From the NCBI GenBank assembly GCA_947625305.1, contig CANQNW010000004.1:113114-177113 (forward strand): a stretch of 64,000 nt of DNA, written 5' to 3'. Made by a program: the position numbers and the translations under genes. Below the pieces are notes generated by a model. It was not told where the DNA came from, ran no database searches, and saw nothing but the letters and a program-made list of their open reading frames with translations. This stretch comes from Candidatus Gastranaerophilales bacterium. Its GTDB lineage: Bacteria > Cyanobacteriota > Vampirovibrionia > Gastranaerophilales > Gastranaerophilaceae. Each line of letters begins with the position of its first letter. The stretch's first letter is position 1. Shown here piece by piece: positions 28,712-38,785 of the stretch.

Positions 28712-29298
28712 GTGTAAGGAAAATTGTAAAATACGGAACTCCGTCTTTAAGAGAAAAATCAAAAGAAGTTCATAAAATATCAAAGAAAATACAAATACTG
28801 GTTGAGGATTTGTACGATACATTATACGCACTTAACGGAGTGGGGCTTGCTGCTCCTCAGATTGGGGAAAATTTAAGAGTTTTTGTAATAGATGTCGGAA
28901 CAGACCCTAAAACAATGAATCCTATAACATTTATTAACCCAAAAATATTAAAAAAAGAAGGTGCTGTAAATTCGTATGAAGGCTGTTTAAGTTTTCCCGA
29001 TGCTTATACGGATGTAAGAAGATATAAATATGTAAAAGTAAAAGCGCTTGACATAAAAGGCAGACCGTTTATATTGGAAGCTGATAAAGGCTCGCTTTTA
29101 GCAAGAGCCATTCAGCACGAATTTGATCATTTAGACGGAATATTGTTTATTGACCACTGCAGAAATCGTTTTGAAGCGGATAAAGTGCTTTCTGAAAAAG
29201 GATTAAACCCGATAGATGCCGATTTCCTTTTAGATGAAAAAGAACTTGAAGAAGAAATTATAAAAACTCCCCAGCCGGAGGATAAAAAGGTTGATTAA
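28708..29298 (+). CDS. def: Peptide deformylase
   Basis: 196 residues. Removes the N-formyl group from new proteins. All three motifs present: GVGLAAPQIG, EGCLSFPD with the metal Cys, and QHEFDHLDG with HExxH. The C-terminus is about 25 residues longer than the core and acidic. Overlaps the preceding gene by four bases and is followed by fmt, the classic def-fmt pair. Confidence 0.96.
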   Translation: MSVRKIVKYGTPSLREKSKEVHKISKKIQILVEDLYDTLYALNGVGLAAPQIGENLRVFVIDVGTDPKTMNPITFINPKILKKEGAVNSYEGCLSFPDAYTDVRRYKYVKVKALDIKGRPFILEADKGSLLARAIQHEFDHLDGILFIDHCRNRFEADKVLSEKGLNPIDADFLLDEKELEEEIIKTPQPEDKKVD

Positions 29299-30232
29299 AA
29301 TAATTTTTATGGGGACACCTGATATTGCAGTTAAAAGTCTTGAAGAGTTAAATAAAAATCAAGATTTTGAAGTGCTTGCCGTTGTCACTCAGCCCGATAG
29401 ACCAAAGGGCAGAGGTAATAAATTAACCCCGCCTCCCGTAAAAATTTGTGCAATTGATAATAATATTCAATGTTTTCAAACAGAAAGAATAAGTAAAGAC
29501 ATTGAGTTAATTGAAAAATTAAAAGCTTTAAAACCTGATTTTATAGTAACATTTGCCTTCGGGCAGATTTTATCTCAAGAAGTTATTGATATAGCAAAAT
29601 TTGCAACAGTTAATCTGCATGCTTCACTTCTGCCTGAATATAGAGGGGCTAATCCCATTCAAAGATGTATATATAACGGTGACTGTAAGACAGGGATTAC
29701 AACAATGCTTACCGTGCTTGAACTTGATGCGGGTGATATCTGCGAAACAAAAGAAATTAATATCCCTGAGAACATGACAAATATTGAACTTAAAAATCAA
29801 ATAAGCGAATTATCACCCTCTCTATTAAATTCAACCTTAAAAGGGCTGTATAATAAGACATTAATACCTAAAAAGCAAGGCAGTGAAGGAATTACTATAG
29901 CAAAAAAATTTATAAAACAAGACGGATTAATAGATTGGAATAATTCAGCGGTTAATATTCATAATCAAGTTCGTTCAATGGTAGATTTCCCGACGGCATA
30001 TACCCATATCAACGGGAAACTTTTAAAGATAATTGAAACAAGACTAACTAAAACAGAAAGCAATACTTTAGCAGGAGAAATACTATCCGTAAAAAAAGAG
30101 GGAATAGAAATTAATACGGGGAACGGAGTTCTTTTAATTACAAAAGTAAAGCCTGAAAGCAAAGGGATTATGAATGCTTTTGACTTTGCAAACGGTTTAA
30201 GATTAAAGCAAGGTATGAAACTTGGAGAATAA
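29291..30232 (+). CDS. fmt: Methionyl-tRNA formyltransferase
   Basis: 313 residues; formylates initiator Met-tRNA with 10-formyl-THF. Family start IIFMGTPDIAV, TQPDRPKGRG, then the formyl-transfer site NLHASLLPEYRGANP and LDAGDI. The start is a TTG at 29291 inside the def end, with GGAGG about ten bases upstream. The only nearby ATG would remove the first strand. Confidence 0.96.
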   Translation: MIKIIFMGTPDIAVKSLEELNKNQDFEVLAVVTQPDRPKGRGNKLTPPPVKICAIDNNIQCFQTERISKDIELIEKLKALKPDFIVTFAFGQILSQEVIDIAKFATVNLHASLLPEYRGANPIQRCIYNGDCKTGITTMLTVLELDAGDICETKEINIPENMTNIELKNQISELSPSLLNSTLKGLYNKTLIPKKQGSEGITIAKKFIKQDGLIDWNNSAVNIHNQVRSMVDFPTAYTHINGKLLKIIETRLTKTESNTLAGEILSVKKEGIEINTGNGVLLITKVKPESKGIMNAFDFANGLRLKQGMKLGE

Positions 30233-30233
30233 A

Positions 30234-30602
30234 ATGTATCAAAGAGGTATAAGAGGCGCAATAACAGTAGATAATAACACCGAAGAAAGTTTAAAATCCG
30301 CCGTTATTGAATTAATCAGCGAAATAAAAAACAGAAATGATTTTAAAACAGAAGATATATCGCACGTAATATTTACTATGACTAAAGATTTAGACTGTGT
30401 ATATCCTGCAAAATTAGCCAGAGAAAATTTTACGGACTGGAAATATGTTCCAATGGTATGTTTCCCCGAGTTAAACATACAAAATTCGCTGCCCATGTGT
30501 CTTAGAATTTTAATATCAATAAATACGGAACTTGCCCAGGATAAAATAAATCCCGTATACTTAAAAGGGGCAAAGAATTTAAGAAAAGATTTAATTAAAT
30601 GA
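30234..30602 (+). CDS. aroH: Chorismate mutase, AroH class
   Basis: 122 residues from the ATG at 30234, one base after the fmt stop, ribosome site GGAGAA. Trimeric monofunctional mutase of the Bacillus AroH type, converting chorismate to prephenate. Matches the family along its length: YQRGIRGAITV (active-site Arg), VIFTMTKDLDCVYPAK, YVPMVCFPELNI (Glu) and CLRILISI (Arg). An unusual neighbour in the translation operon. Confidence 0.92.
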   Translation: MYQRGIRGAITVDNNTEESLKSAVIELISEIKNRNDFKTEDISHVIFTMTKDLDCVYPAKLARENFTDWKYVPMVCFPELNIQNSLPMCLRILISINTELAQDKINPVYLKGAKNLRKDLIK

Positions 30603-31720
30603 AAATTTTAATTGTAGGTAATGATTTAAATGCACTATTATTAGCAAATTATATTAAACTGCAAAATAATGATGCAGATATATATATGACTTCAGATGAA
30701 CGTTCCTCTGAAGAAATTTACACGAGCATTGACATAAAAGAAAATGACATTGCCTCAATAGTTGATTTTGTAAAATATAATGCGATTGAATTTACAATAG
30801 CATCATCAAAGCTGGCAATAATTAACGGAATAGCCGATGAATTTAAAAAAGAAGGGTTTTTAATATTTGCTCCGTTCTCGGAATCCTCAAGAATTACTTA
30901 TTTCAACAGTGTCATTAAGAAAATTTTATATAAATTAAAAATAAATACCCCCAAGTTCGGAATATTTGACAGAGAAAATCTTGCTATTGATTATGTAAGA
31001 AATACCAATTTCCCGATAATAATAAAAAATGATTTTACTCTAATAGCTAATGAAAGTCATAAATTTACGGGATTTAGAAGTGCAAAACTCGGGATACAAA
31101 AGCTTTTTGAAGAAAATAACGAGAAAATAATTATTGAAAACTGCATAGATTTACCATATATATATGTTTACTTCATAACAGACGGATATAATGCGTTCCC
31201 TTTAATAAGTCTTGAAAGAGCGCAAAAAGAAACAGATTATGAAATTACTGCGCCAAGTTCAAAAATTGCAGAAGATACATATATTAGTATTTTAAAGAAT
31301 ATTGTTTATCCTCTGATAGATGATATTGCAAAATTTTCTGATATTTATACTGGGATTTTAGGGTTTAAAATTCAAATTCAGGAAACAAAAATTTATGTAA
31401 CTGAAATTTATAATAAATTTGAAAGTTATGATTCGCAAGCATTTTTATCTCTGTTAGATGATAATATACTTGATATACTTTATGCCACGGCGAAGGGAGA
31501 ACTTGAAAAAAAATACGGATACATTAACTTAAGCGAAAAATACTCCTATACAAAAGTAATTAACAAATCACAAATAAATAATTTGGATTTACCCGATGAT
31601 ATGTTTATTGAAAGTGAAGATAAAGAAAACTATATAATTACATCAACCGCAGCAACATTAAATCAAGCGAAAGAAAATCTAAACGAATATTTAGAGGAAT
31701 TTAAAATTGAAACAAAATAA
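30599..31720 (+). CDS. PurD-like ATP-grasp protein, divergent
   Basis: 373 residues. The layout resembles phosphoribosylamine-glycine ligase: an N-terminal Rossmann-like MKILIVGNDLNALLLA in place of the glycine-rich GRExAL, then FAPFSESSRIT, a helix-rich stretch around KKILYKLKINTPKFGIF, and ATP-grasp strands FPIIIKNDF. The usual lysine/glycine ATP-binding loop and the metal-binding acidic residues look eroded, and no normal GREHA signature is present. Probably a non-catalytic or re-purposed relative. It overlaps aroH by four bases and ylxR by 14. The real purD should be elsewhere. Confidence 0.6.
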   Translation: MKILIVGNDLNALLLANYIKLQNNDADIYMTSDERSSEEIYTSIDIKENDIASIVDFVKYNAIEFTIASSKLAIINGIADEFKKEGFLIFAPFSESSRITYFNSVIKKILYKLKINTPKFGIFDRENLAIDYVRNTNFPIIIKNDFTLIANESHKFTGFRSAKLGIQKLFEENNEKIIIENCIDLPYIYVYFITDGYNAFPLISLERAQKETDYEITAPSSKIAEDTYISILKNIVYPLIDDIAKFSDIYTGILGFKIQIQETKIYVTEIYNKFESYDSQAFLSLLDDNILDILYATAKGELEKKYGYINLSEKYSYTKVINKSQINNLDLPDDMFIESEDKENYIITSTAATLNQAKENLNEYLEEFKIETK

Positions 31721-31973
31721 AAAATTTCTAAGACAATGCGCAATCTGCAAAGAAATAAAAAATAAATCAGATTTAATCAGATTAACAAAAGATTACAAAA
31801 CAGGTAAAACTCAAATTAATCAAGAGTCAAAAATTCAAGGTCGTTCTGTTTACATATGTAAAAATTCAATATGTCTCGGAAAAGCCCTAAAAAACAAGAA
31901 AATAGAAAGTTTTCTTAACCTGAAAGCAGATGAAAATATAAAAGAAGAACTCTATAATTTACTTAAAAACTAA
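31707..31973 (+). CDS. ylxR: YlxR family RNA-binding protein (DUF448)
   Basis: 88 residues. RQCAICKEIKNKSDLIRL, then GRSVYICKNSICLGKA is the YlxR pattern with its four cysteines. YlxR is a small nucleic-acid-binding protein usually between nusA and infB. Here nusA is absent at this position. The start appears to be TTG at 31707, with GAGG at a proper distance, inside the end of the PurD-like gene. Confidence 0.88.
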   Translation: MKQNKKFLRQCAICKEIKNKSDLIRLTKDYKTGKTQINQESKIQGRSVYICKNSICLGKALKNKKIESFLNLKADENIKEELYNLLKN

Positions 31974-32020
31974 ATTGTGTTACAAATATAATATGGGTAA
32001 ATAGAAAACGGAACACAATA

Positions 32021-34642
32021 ATGACTGGTGAAAATAAAAGAGTATACGAACTGGCAAAAGAATATGACATGCCAAATAAAGATTTTATAGAATACCTTGA
32101 TACAAAGCTTGATATAAAGGTTAAATCACATTCAAGCAATTTAACACCTGCTCAAATAGATAAAATTAAAGCTTCCTTTAAAAAAGGGAATGATAAAGAA
32201 TCCGATAAAAAACCAAAAGCCTTTATTATAAAAAAAGCGAAACCCGTACAAGAAATTGACTCTAAAAAGGAAACAAAAGAAACTTCCGAAGAAAAACAAG
32301 AAATAAAGAAATCACCGGTTAAACCGCAAGAAAAAATTCAACCCGTTTCTGAAGAAAAGAAAGAAGAAACCCCATCACCAAGTGTTCCTCAAATAAGGTC
32401 ATTATTAGAATATAATAACCGAAACAGCCAGAGAAAAAGACAAGAGATGATGGCTGCAAACAGGCAGAAAAATCAACAGGCGGAAAAAGAAAGATTACAA
32501 AAAGAAGGGAAATTTCCACCCAAGCCCCAAAGCGGAGAAAGACAAGACAGATTTAATCGTCAGGATAGACGTCCGCCTTTTGACAAAAATAAAGGCGAAA
32601 GACCTATTGATACAGCACAAAGACCGGATAGACCGGAAAGGCCCAAAAAACCGCTTCAACATCACATTATTCCGCAGGATATTTATGAAGGAAAAGCAAA
32701 TACAAATTCAGCTTTCAGGAAAAAAGGACCTAAAGATAAGAAAAAACAATATAAAAATAAAGAAGAAGAACAAGAATTAATCAGTCTTGAAAAAACAATT
32801 TCGCAAAAACATAAGAAAAAAGCTAAAGATAATTCAGATGGTGAAGTAATTACCCAGGTTGTTATAAATAAACCTTTAACAGTTGGCGAATTAGCGGAAA
32901 AAATTAAAAAATCACCTGCTGAAATCGTTAAATATTTAATGATGCAGGGAATACTGACAACCGTTAACGAAGTTATATCAGAAGAAACTCAGAAAAAAAT
33001 ATGCGAAAGCTTTGAACTTGAAGTTCTGGAAGAAGATTTAAATGAATATATAGAACAAGAACTTGCGAAAGAAGAAAAGCAGAAAGAATTTGAAGAAACG
33101 GATGAATCTCTGCTTGAAACAAGAGCTCCCGTTATAAGTATAATGGGGCATGTTGACCACGGTAAAACGACCTTGCTTGATTCAATAAGAGCATCAAAGC
33201 ATAAAATCGTAGCAACGGAGGTCGGCGGAATAACTCAATCCATAGGTGCTTACACCGTATATCTTGAAAACAATAAAAATAAAAAAATTGTATTTATAGA
33301 TACTCCGGGGCACGAAGCATTTACGGAAATGCGTGCAAGAGGAGCGAAAGCAACGGATATTGCAATACTTGTTGTAGCAGCGGATGACGGGATTATGCCT
33401 CAAACAATAGAGGCTATTAACCACGCAAGAGCAGCAGAAGTACCTATTATTGTTGCGGTTAACAAAATTGATAAAGCAGGTGCAGATCCCGATAAAATAA
33501 TGCAGCAATTAACTGAATATAATCTTGTACCCGAGGAATGGGGCGGTGATACAATATGTGTTAAAGTAAGCGCTCTGCAAGGCAAGGGGATAGATGAACT
33601 GCTTGAATATATTTTGCTTTTAGCGGAAGTTCAAAATTTAAGAGCCAATAAATCTGCCAGAGCCTCAGGTGTCGTTATTGAAGCAAAACTTGATAAAGGG
33701 AAAGGCCCTGTTGCAACACTATTGGTACAAAACGGAACACTCCATACGGGCGACTGTGTTGTAGTTGGTAATGTATGCGGAAGAATAAGAGCATTATTAT
33801 CCGACTCGGGCGAAAGAATAAAAGAAGCAGGCCCTTCAACCCCAGTTGAGATATTAGGTTTAACGGAAGTTCCTCAAGCGGGTGATACTTTTGAAGCTGT
33901 CGAAAACGAAAAAGTTATGCGTGCAATAAGTCAAGAGCGAAAAGAAAAAGAACGCACCTCTAAACTTGACAGCATGAAACCCAGCCACATCAGAAATGAA
34001 CAGGTTGGCGATGCCGATGAAGTTAAACAATTAAATCTTATTATTAAAGCAAATACCCATGGTGCCGCTGAAGCGGTTGCACAAGGTGTATCTCAGCTTG
34101 AATCTAAAGAAATCATAACTAAAGTTATTCACGTAGGTGTAGGTGATATTTCTGAAGCTGATGTTATGCTAGCAAGCGCAAGTAATGCTATCATATTAGG
34201 TTTCACCGTTAAAGAAGATATAAATGCCCAGCTTGCCGCTGAAAAACAAGGGGTTACTATTAAGAAATATAATATAATCTATCAGGTTCTTGAGGATTTG
34301 GAACAGACAATGTTAAATCTTCTCCAGCCTGAAATTAAAGAAGTTGATATGGGTACAGCCGAAGTAAGACAAGTATTTACAGTCGGAAAAATCACAAAAA
34401 TCGCAGGCTGTTATGTAACTGAAGGTAAAATTGCAAGAAACAAGAACGCAACTGTTTTAAGAAACGGAATTGAAATCTTTAAAGGTCAAATTGACCAGCT
34501 TAAAAGATTTAAAGATGATGTTAAAGAAGTTGCACAAGGCTTTGAATGCGGTATTTCCTTTGAAAAGTTTAACGATATCCAAGAAGGCGACATTATAAAA
34601 GTCACAACTACGGAAGAAATCGAAAGACAAGTATTAGTATAA
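32021..34642 (+). CDS. infB: Translation initiation factor IF-2
   Basis: 873 residues. N-terminal IF2_N-like segment ([12 protein letters not shown]), then a long charged, Lys/Gln/Pro-rich linker (about 65-270), a second IF2_N ([14 protein letters not shown]), and the GTPase core with GHVDHGKTT (G1), DTPGHEAF (G3) and NKIDKAG (G4). Domains II-IV follow to the end. It places initiator tRNA on the 30S subunit. Ribosome site is weak (AACGGAACAC). Followed 22 bases later by rbfA. Confidence 0.97.
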   Translation: MTGENKRVYELAKEYDMPNKDFIEYLDTKLDIKVKSHSSNLTPAQIDKIKASFKKGNDKESDKKPKAFIIKKAKPVQEIDSKKETKETSEEKQEIKKSPVKPQEKIQPVSEEKKEETPSPSVPQIRSLLEYNNRNSQRKRQEMMAANRQKNQQAEKERLQKEGKFPPKPQSGERQDRFNRQDRRPPFDKNKGERPIDTAQRPDRPERPKKPLQHHIIPQDIYEGKANTNSAFRKKGPKDKKKQYKNKEEEQELISLEKTISQKHKKKAKDNSDGEVITQVVINKPLTVGELAEKIKKSPAEIVKYLMMQGILTTVNEVISEETQKKICESFELEVLEEDLNEYIEQELAKEEKQKEFEETDESLLETRAPVISIMGHVDHGKTTLLDSIRASKHKIVATEVGGITQSIGAYTVYLENNKNKKIVFIDTPGHEAFTEMRARGAKATDIAILVVAADDGIMPQTIEAINHARAAEVPIIVAVNKIDKAGADPDKIMQQLTEYNLVPEEWGGDTICVKVSALQGKGIDELLEYILLLAEVQNLRANKSARASGVVIEAKLDKGKGPVATLLVQNGTLHTGDCVVVGNVCGRIRALLSDSGERIKEAGPSTPVEILGLTEVPQAGDTFEAVENEKVMRAISQERKEKERTSKLDSMKPSHIRNEQVGDADEVKQLNLIIKANTHGAAEAVAQGVSQLESKEIITKVIHVGVGDISEADVMLASASNAIILGFTVKEDINAQLAAEKQGVTIKKYNIIYQVLEDLEQTMLNLLQPEIKEVDMGTAEVRQVFTVGKITKIAGCYVTEGKIARNKNATVLRNGIEIFKGQIDQLKRFKDDVKEVAQGFECGISFEKFNDIQEGDIIKVTTTEEIERQVLV

Positions 34643-34664
34643 ATCCAAGATTAGCGGGGTTAGT

Positions 34665-35015
34665 ATGTCTTTAAGAAATGAACGTGTCAGAAAAACTCTT
34701 ATGAAAGAAATTGCTGATATCATTCAAAAACAATTAAAAGATTCAAGAATACATGGTATTGTATCTGTTACGGATATTGAAATATCACATGATAATACTT
34801 TTGCAAAAGTTTATTATTCTGTTTTTGCCTCTGAGGAAGAAAAAAAATCAACTATTCAGGCAATTACGGATAATACTTCCAAAATCCGCTATGAGGTGGG
34901 AAAAAGAATACATTTAAGACTTACTCCGGAATTAAAATTTATTCCCGATGACTCGCTTGAGAGGGGAGCAAATGTTACTCAATTAATTAATAAAATCTCA
35001 AGAGGCGAAATATAG
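34665..35015 (+). CDS. rbfA: Ribosome-binding factor A
   Basis: 116-residue KH-type 30S maturation factor. Typical pattern: RNERVRKTLMKEIADIIQ at the start, GIVSVTDIEISHD in the middle and LRLTPELKFIPDDSLERG at the end. The order infB-rbfA-truB is the classical one. Confidence 0.95.
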   Translation: MSLRNERVRKTLMKEIADIIQKQLKDSRIHGIVSVTDIEISHDNTFAKVYYSVFASEEEKKSTIQAITDNTSKIRYEVGKRIHLRLTPELKFIPDDSLERGANVTQLINKISRGEI

Positions 35016-35033
35016 GCGAGATTTAAAATAGTG

Positions 35034-35891
35034 ATGTTTGGTTTTTTAAATATAAATAAACCTTCCGGTATGACTTCGCATAAAGTCATATCAGTTTTAA
35101 GAAAACTGACAGGCATTAAACAAATCGGGCATGCAGGTACACTTGACCCTCTTGCTTCAGGTGTACTGCCGGTTGCCATAGGTAAAGCCTCCAAATTAAT
35201 TGATTATTTACCTGAAGATAAAGAATACATAGCAGGCATGTATCTTGGTAAAATTTCAGATACCTATGATATTGAAGGGAATGTAAAGGATACAGGGGCA
35301 AAAAAAGTAACAATAAAAGATATTGAACAAGTCCTGCCGTTTTTTACAGGACAGATTAAACAAATACCGCCTGCATTTTCAGCCGTTCATTATAACGGGA
35401 AAAGACTTTATGAGCTGGCAAGAAAAGGGCAGATTCCTGATGATATTCCGTCAAGAGATATCACCGTTTATAAAAATAATATTATTGATTTTGATTACGA
35501 TAACCAAATTTTAAAACTTGATATAGCCTGCTCTAAAGGCACATACATAAGAACAATAATTAATGATATCGGTGAAAAACTGGGGACTGGCGCTGTTATG
35601 TTTGAACTTACAAGGACTTTATCATCAGGATTGGAATTAAAAAATTCATTAAGTTTAAACGATAATACAAGCATAGAGGATATTCGAAATAATATAATTA
35701 AACCTCAAAATATTCTGCCTTTAAAAAGCATAGAAATTACTCAAGAGGAGTGTAATATCGCAATTACGGGCAATAAATTTAAAAACAGATATAATATAGA
35801 AGGTAATATACTTATTTTAAATGACGGCAGGATAACGGCACTTGCAATGGCCGGCATTGAATTTATTCAGCCAAAAAAGGTATTGATATGA
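35034..35891 (+). CDS. truB: tRNA pseudouridine(55) synthase
   Basis: 285 residues. Makes pseudouridine 55 in the T-loop of tRNAs. N-terminal GFLNINKPSGMTS, catalytic Asp38 in GHAGTLDPLASGVLP, then QIPPAFSAVHYNGKRLYELAR and the YIRTIINDIGEKLG block. A GTG at 35031 directly precedes the ATG and cannot be excluded as start. Overlaps the next gene by four bases. Confidence 0.96.
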   Translation: MFGFLNINKPSGMTSHKVISVLRKLTGIKQIGHAGTLDPLASGVLPVAIGKASKLIDYLPEDKEYIAGMYLGKISDTYDIEGNVKDTGAKKVTIKDIEQVLPFFTGQIKQIPPAFSAVHYNGKRLYELARKGQIPDDIPSRDITVYKNNIIDFDYDNQILKLDIACSKGTYIRTIINDIGEKLGTGAVMFELTRTLSSGLELKNSLSLNDNTSIEDIRNNIIKPQNILPLKSIEITQEECNIAITGNKFKNRYNIEGNILILNDGRITALAMAGIEFIQPKKVLI

Positions 35892-36736
35892 AAAAAATAA
35901 TTTTGTTTTTAATAATAATACTGTTTTCAAATACCGCAAATGCCGATATTTACGAGGTAACATGCCCGAATATAAATATAACTGAAAATGAAAGCCTTTT
36001 AAATAAAGTAACGGGCATGAATTTTATATCAAAGAAAATAATAGAAACAGCTATTGAAAAAGAAATAAATGAAGAACTAAACTCTAAAGCCAATGCAGAC
36101 TTAAAAATATATTCGGTAAAAAAACTTAAAAACGGTGAATTTAAAGGACTGAAGTTAAAAAGCGAACAAATTAAATATAAAGCATTAAGCCTTTCTAACT
36201 TTGAAGCTGAAACAATCTGCCAATATAATAAAGTAATTTTTAAAAACACCAGAATATATTATCCTATGGAACTTCCGTTTAAATATAAAGCCGAGATTAC
36301 AAATAATGATATTCAAAATATATTGACCTCTGATGAATTTCAAAAAGAAATTAATCATAAGAGCATAAAAGTAAACGGAGTAAAATTATTTACAATAGGA
36401 ACACCTTTCGTTGAAATAAAAAACGGATATATTTACTTCAAAATCCCTTTAAAAACAATGTTTGCGAAAATCAGCATTTCATTTAAAGCCGATTTAGAAG
36501 TTGAAAATAATAAAATAGTATTAAAAAATATCACTTTCGGCTCAAAAAGTAATATAATTGATGATAGCATGATGTCTGATTTAATAGACAGTGTAAATCC
36601 CATTACATATAAAATGGAAAAATTCAAAAGTAAATTTTGCAAAATACACATAACAAAAGCAAAAATTATTGATGATAAAATAGAAACCGAAGGAATTTTT
36701 ATAATAAACAAAAACTACGGCGGAGAAGATGAGTAA
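35888..36736 (+). CDS. Exported DUF2993/LmeA-like protein
   Basis: 282 residues with a signal peptide (hydrophobic to about residue 15, cleavage near NANA). The body is beta-rich with a repeated pattern of strands around LKIYSVKKLKNGEFKGLKLK and VNGVKLFTIGTPFVEIKNG. It resembles the DUF2993/LmeA family of periplasmic lipid-binding proteins common in cyanobacteria and actinobacteria. No catalytic motif. It overlaps truB by four bases and the GerMN gene by eight. The assignment rests on overall pattern, so treat as tentative. Confidence 0.55.
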   Translation: MKKIILFLIIILFSNTANADIYEVTCPNINITENESLLNKVTGMNFISKKIIETAIEKEINEELNSKANADLKIYSVKKLKNGEFKGLKLKSEQIKYKALSLSNFEAETICQYNKVIFKNTRIYYPMELPFKYKAEITNNDIQNILTSDEFQKEINHKSIKVNGVKLFTIGTPFVEIKNGYIYFKIPLKTMFAKISISFKADLEVENNKIVLKNITFGSKSNIIDDSMMSDLIDSVNPITYKMEKFKSKFCKIHITKAKIIDDKIETEGIFIINKNYGGEDE

Positions 36737-37352
36737 TTTTTCAAAAATAGTAATATTAATACTTTTAGTTTTATCCTTTTTCTTCATTAGGGAAAAATAC
36801 GGGGATGAAATATTTAATTTTGTATCTCAGCTTAAAGCAATGCCAAAAGTAGAAATTCCCGAAATAAATAATAACATTACGGAAATTCCCGATAAAATTC
36901 CGACAGAAGAAGCTACAACCATAATTAACAAACAAAAAGTATCAATATACTTTTTAGCACTTGATTCAAATGATAACGGGATATATAAAAAAGTAACAAG
37001 AGACGTTATCTCAGGTGAAGATAAATTTGATTATGCAATAAAAGAATTATTAAAAGGGCCTAATCTGGTTGAAAAATCTATGGGAGCATACAGTGAAATT
37101 CCCAAAAGTACAAAACTCTTAGGAATAAAACATAAAGGGAATAAAATAATAATAGATTTAAGTTCCGATTTCCAATACGGCGGAGGCACTGACAGCATAT
37201 ATTCAAGAATGATGCAGTTAATAGAAACGGCAATAAATAATTCAAATAATAAAAAAATATATTTATATTTAGACGGTAAACAAGTTAATTTCATAGGCGG
37301 AGAAGGAATAATGATTACCCAGCCTTTAAATGAAAAATCTCTGGAAATTTAA
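36729..37352 (+). CDS. GerMN-domain membrane-anchored protein
   Basis: 207 residues: one N-terminal membrane anchor (about 5-20) and a linker, then a GerMN (spore-germination GerM-like) domain from about residue 75: VSIYFLALD, YAIKELLKGPN, KGNKIIIDLSSDFQYGGG, and YLYLDGKQVNFIGGEGI. In non-sporulating bacteria such domains occur in envelope proteins linked with cell-wall enzymes. Function here unknown. Coupled to the DUF2993-like gene by overlap, so the pair may act together at the envelope. Confidence 0.8.
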   Translation: MSNFSKIVILILLVLSFFFIREKYGDEIFNFVSQLKAMPKVEIPEINNNITEIPDKIPTEEATTIINKQKVSIYFLALDSNDNGIYKKVTRDVISGEDKFDYAIKELLKGPNLVEKSMGAYSEIPKSTKLLGIKHKGNKIIIDLSSDFQYGGGTDSIYSRMMQLIETAINNSNNKKIYLYLDGKQVNFIGGEGIMITQPLNEKSLEI

Positions 37353-37414
37353 TAGATTACAATTAAAATCTTATGTGGTAAAATAAATTCATAGAAATTA
37401 ATAGGGGTTGTATC

Positions 37415-38785
37415 TTGTTTGAAAAATTTACCGAAAAAGCAATAGATATCGTTAAATCTGCTCAAATATATGCTATTGAATATAATCATGAAAAAATATA
37501 CCCCGAACATCTAATGCTGGCTCTTTTAAATGATATTAACAGCATTGTTGTTAAAACATTTTCCGTTTACAAGGTAAATACGGAGGAATTAAAAAAAGGG
37601 ATTATAAATCTTTTAAATAAAAGAGCCGTTGTAAAACCTGTTGAATTTGTTGTATTTTCAGATTCTTCAAAGGACATATTTCAAAAGACATTAATTATTG
37701 CACAAACTCTTTCTAATTCATATGTAAAACCGGAACACATATTTCTTGCGATACTGGATTATCCGAAACTTGATTTTGCAAAATTAATGGCAGAAAAAAA
37801 TATTGATATTGATAAAATGAAATCAATGTTTTATAACATTTTATCGAGCAATAAACAAAAGAAAAATAAACACCCCGAAACATTTGAAAAACGAAGAAGA
37901 AATGATAAAAGCGAAGATTTAGTTTCACTTATTGAAAGTTCCGACAGTGCAAAAATATTTGATAGAGCAATAGCAAAACTGTCTACCTCTGAGTATGAAA
38001 TATTAGGAACAGAACAAATAATGCAGTCAATATTGGAGGATAATGACTCTGATACGGTAAAAACCTTAAATGAGTTTGGGGTAACAACAGAAACATTTTC
38101 CGCCAAATTAAAAGAATTATCCTCCAGACAGGCGGAATTTGGAGATAAACAAATAATATTTACACCGAATGCACTAAAATCATTAATGATTGCTTTAGAT
38201 ATAGTGAGAGAAGAAGGAACGGCTTCAATCCTGCCATCGCACATAATTTTAGGGATTTTAAAATCAAAAAAAGGGATTGCCTATAACATTTTAAAAGAAT
38301 TAAATGTAAATGAATCATTATTGGAAGAAAAAATCCTTCAGCCAATCGAAAAAGAAAAGAATGAAACACTGTATATAATGAGGCTTGCAAAACAAGAAGC
38401 AAGAAGAATAGGGAATAACGTAGTCGGCAGTGAATTAATTCTTTTAGGAATTGTAATAGAGGCTAATTCAATCGCTGCCGAAGTTCTAAGAGATTTAGGA
38501 GTAATAGTAAAAGATGCCCGTGATGTTATAGAAGAACTAATCGGAATTAATGAAGATTATAATCAAGGTGAAATAACCTTCAGCCAAAGAGCAAAATTAA
38601 TACTGGAAGATGCTTGGAATATAGCAAAATCACAAAATAAAACAAAAACCACTGCAGATGATTTATTACTTGCGATATGTAATCAGCCTGATTCTGTTGC
38701 AATGAAGGCACTTAGTAAATTAGGGGTAGATGTTCTTGAAATCAGACAAGGAATTAAAAACAGGCTTGAAGGGTTTAGAATTTGA
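37415..38785 (+). CDS. Stand-alone Clp_N repeat protein (six repeats, no AAA domain)
   Basis: 456 residues. Six helical Clp_N half-repeats can be placed at about 1-68, 77-145, 165-236, 246-308, 316-377 and 387-452; clear examples are EKIYPEHLMLALL, YVKPEHIFLAIL, SILPSHIILGIL and VVGSELILLGI. No Walker motif follows, so it is not a Clp ATPase. ClpC/ClpB N-domains bind adaptors or substrates, so this may be an adaptor or decoy. A charged linker (KQKKNKHPETFEKRRR) separates repeats 2 and 3. The start is TTG at 37415 with AGGGG upstream. It overlaps the U32 gene. Confidence 0.8.
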   Translation: MFEKFTEKAIDIVKSAQIYAIEYNHEKIYPEHLMLALLNDINSIVVKTFSVYKVNTEELKKGIINLLNKRAVVKPVEFVVFSDSSKDIFQKTLIIAQTLSNSYVKPEHIFLAILDYPKLDFAKLMAEKNIDIDKMKSMFYNILSSNKQKKNKHPETFEKRRRNDKSEDLVSLIESSDSAKIFDRAIAKLSTSEYEILGTEQIMQSILEDNDSDTVKTLNEFGVTTETFSAKLKELSSRQAEFGDKQIIFTPNALKSLMIALDIVREEGTASILPSHIILGILKSKKGIAYNILKELNVNESLLEEKILQPIEKEKNETLYIMRLAKQEARRIGNNVVGSELILLGIVIEANSIAAEVLRDLGVIVKDARDVIEELIGINEDYNQGEITFSQRAKLILEDAWNIAKSQNKTKTTADDLLLAICNQPDSVAMKALSKLGVDVLEIRQGIKNRLEGFRI

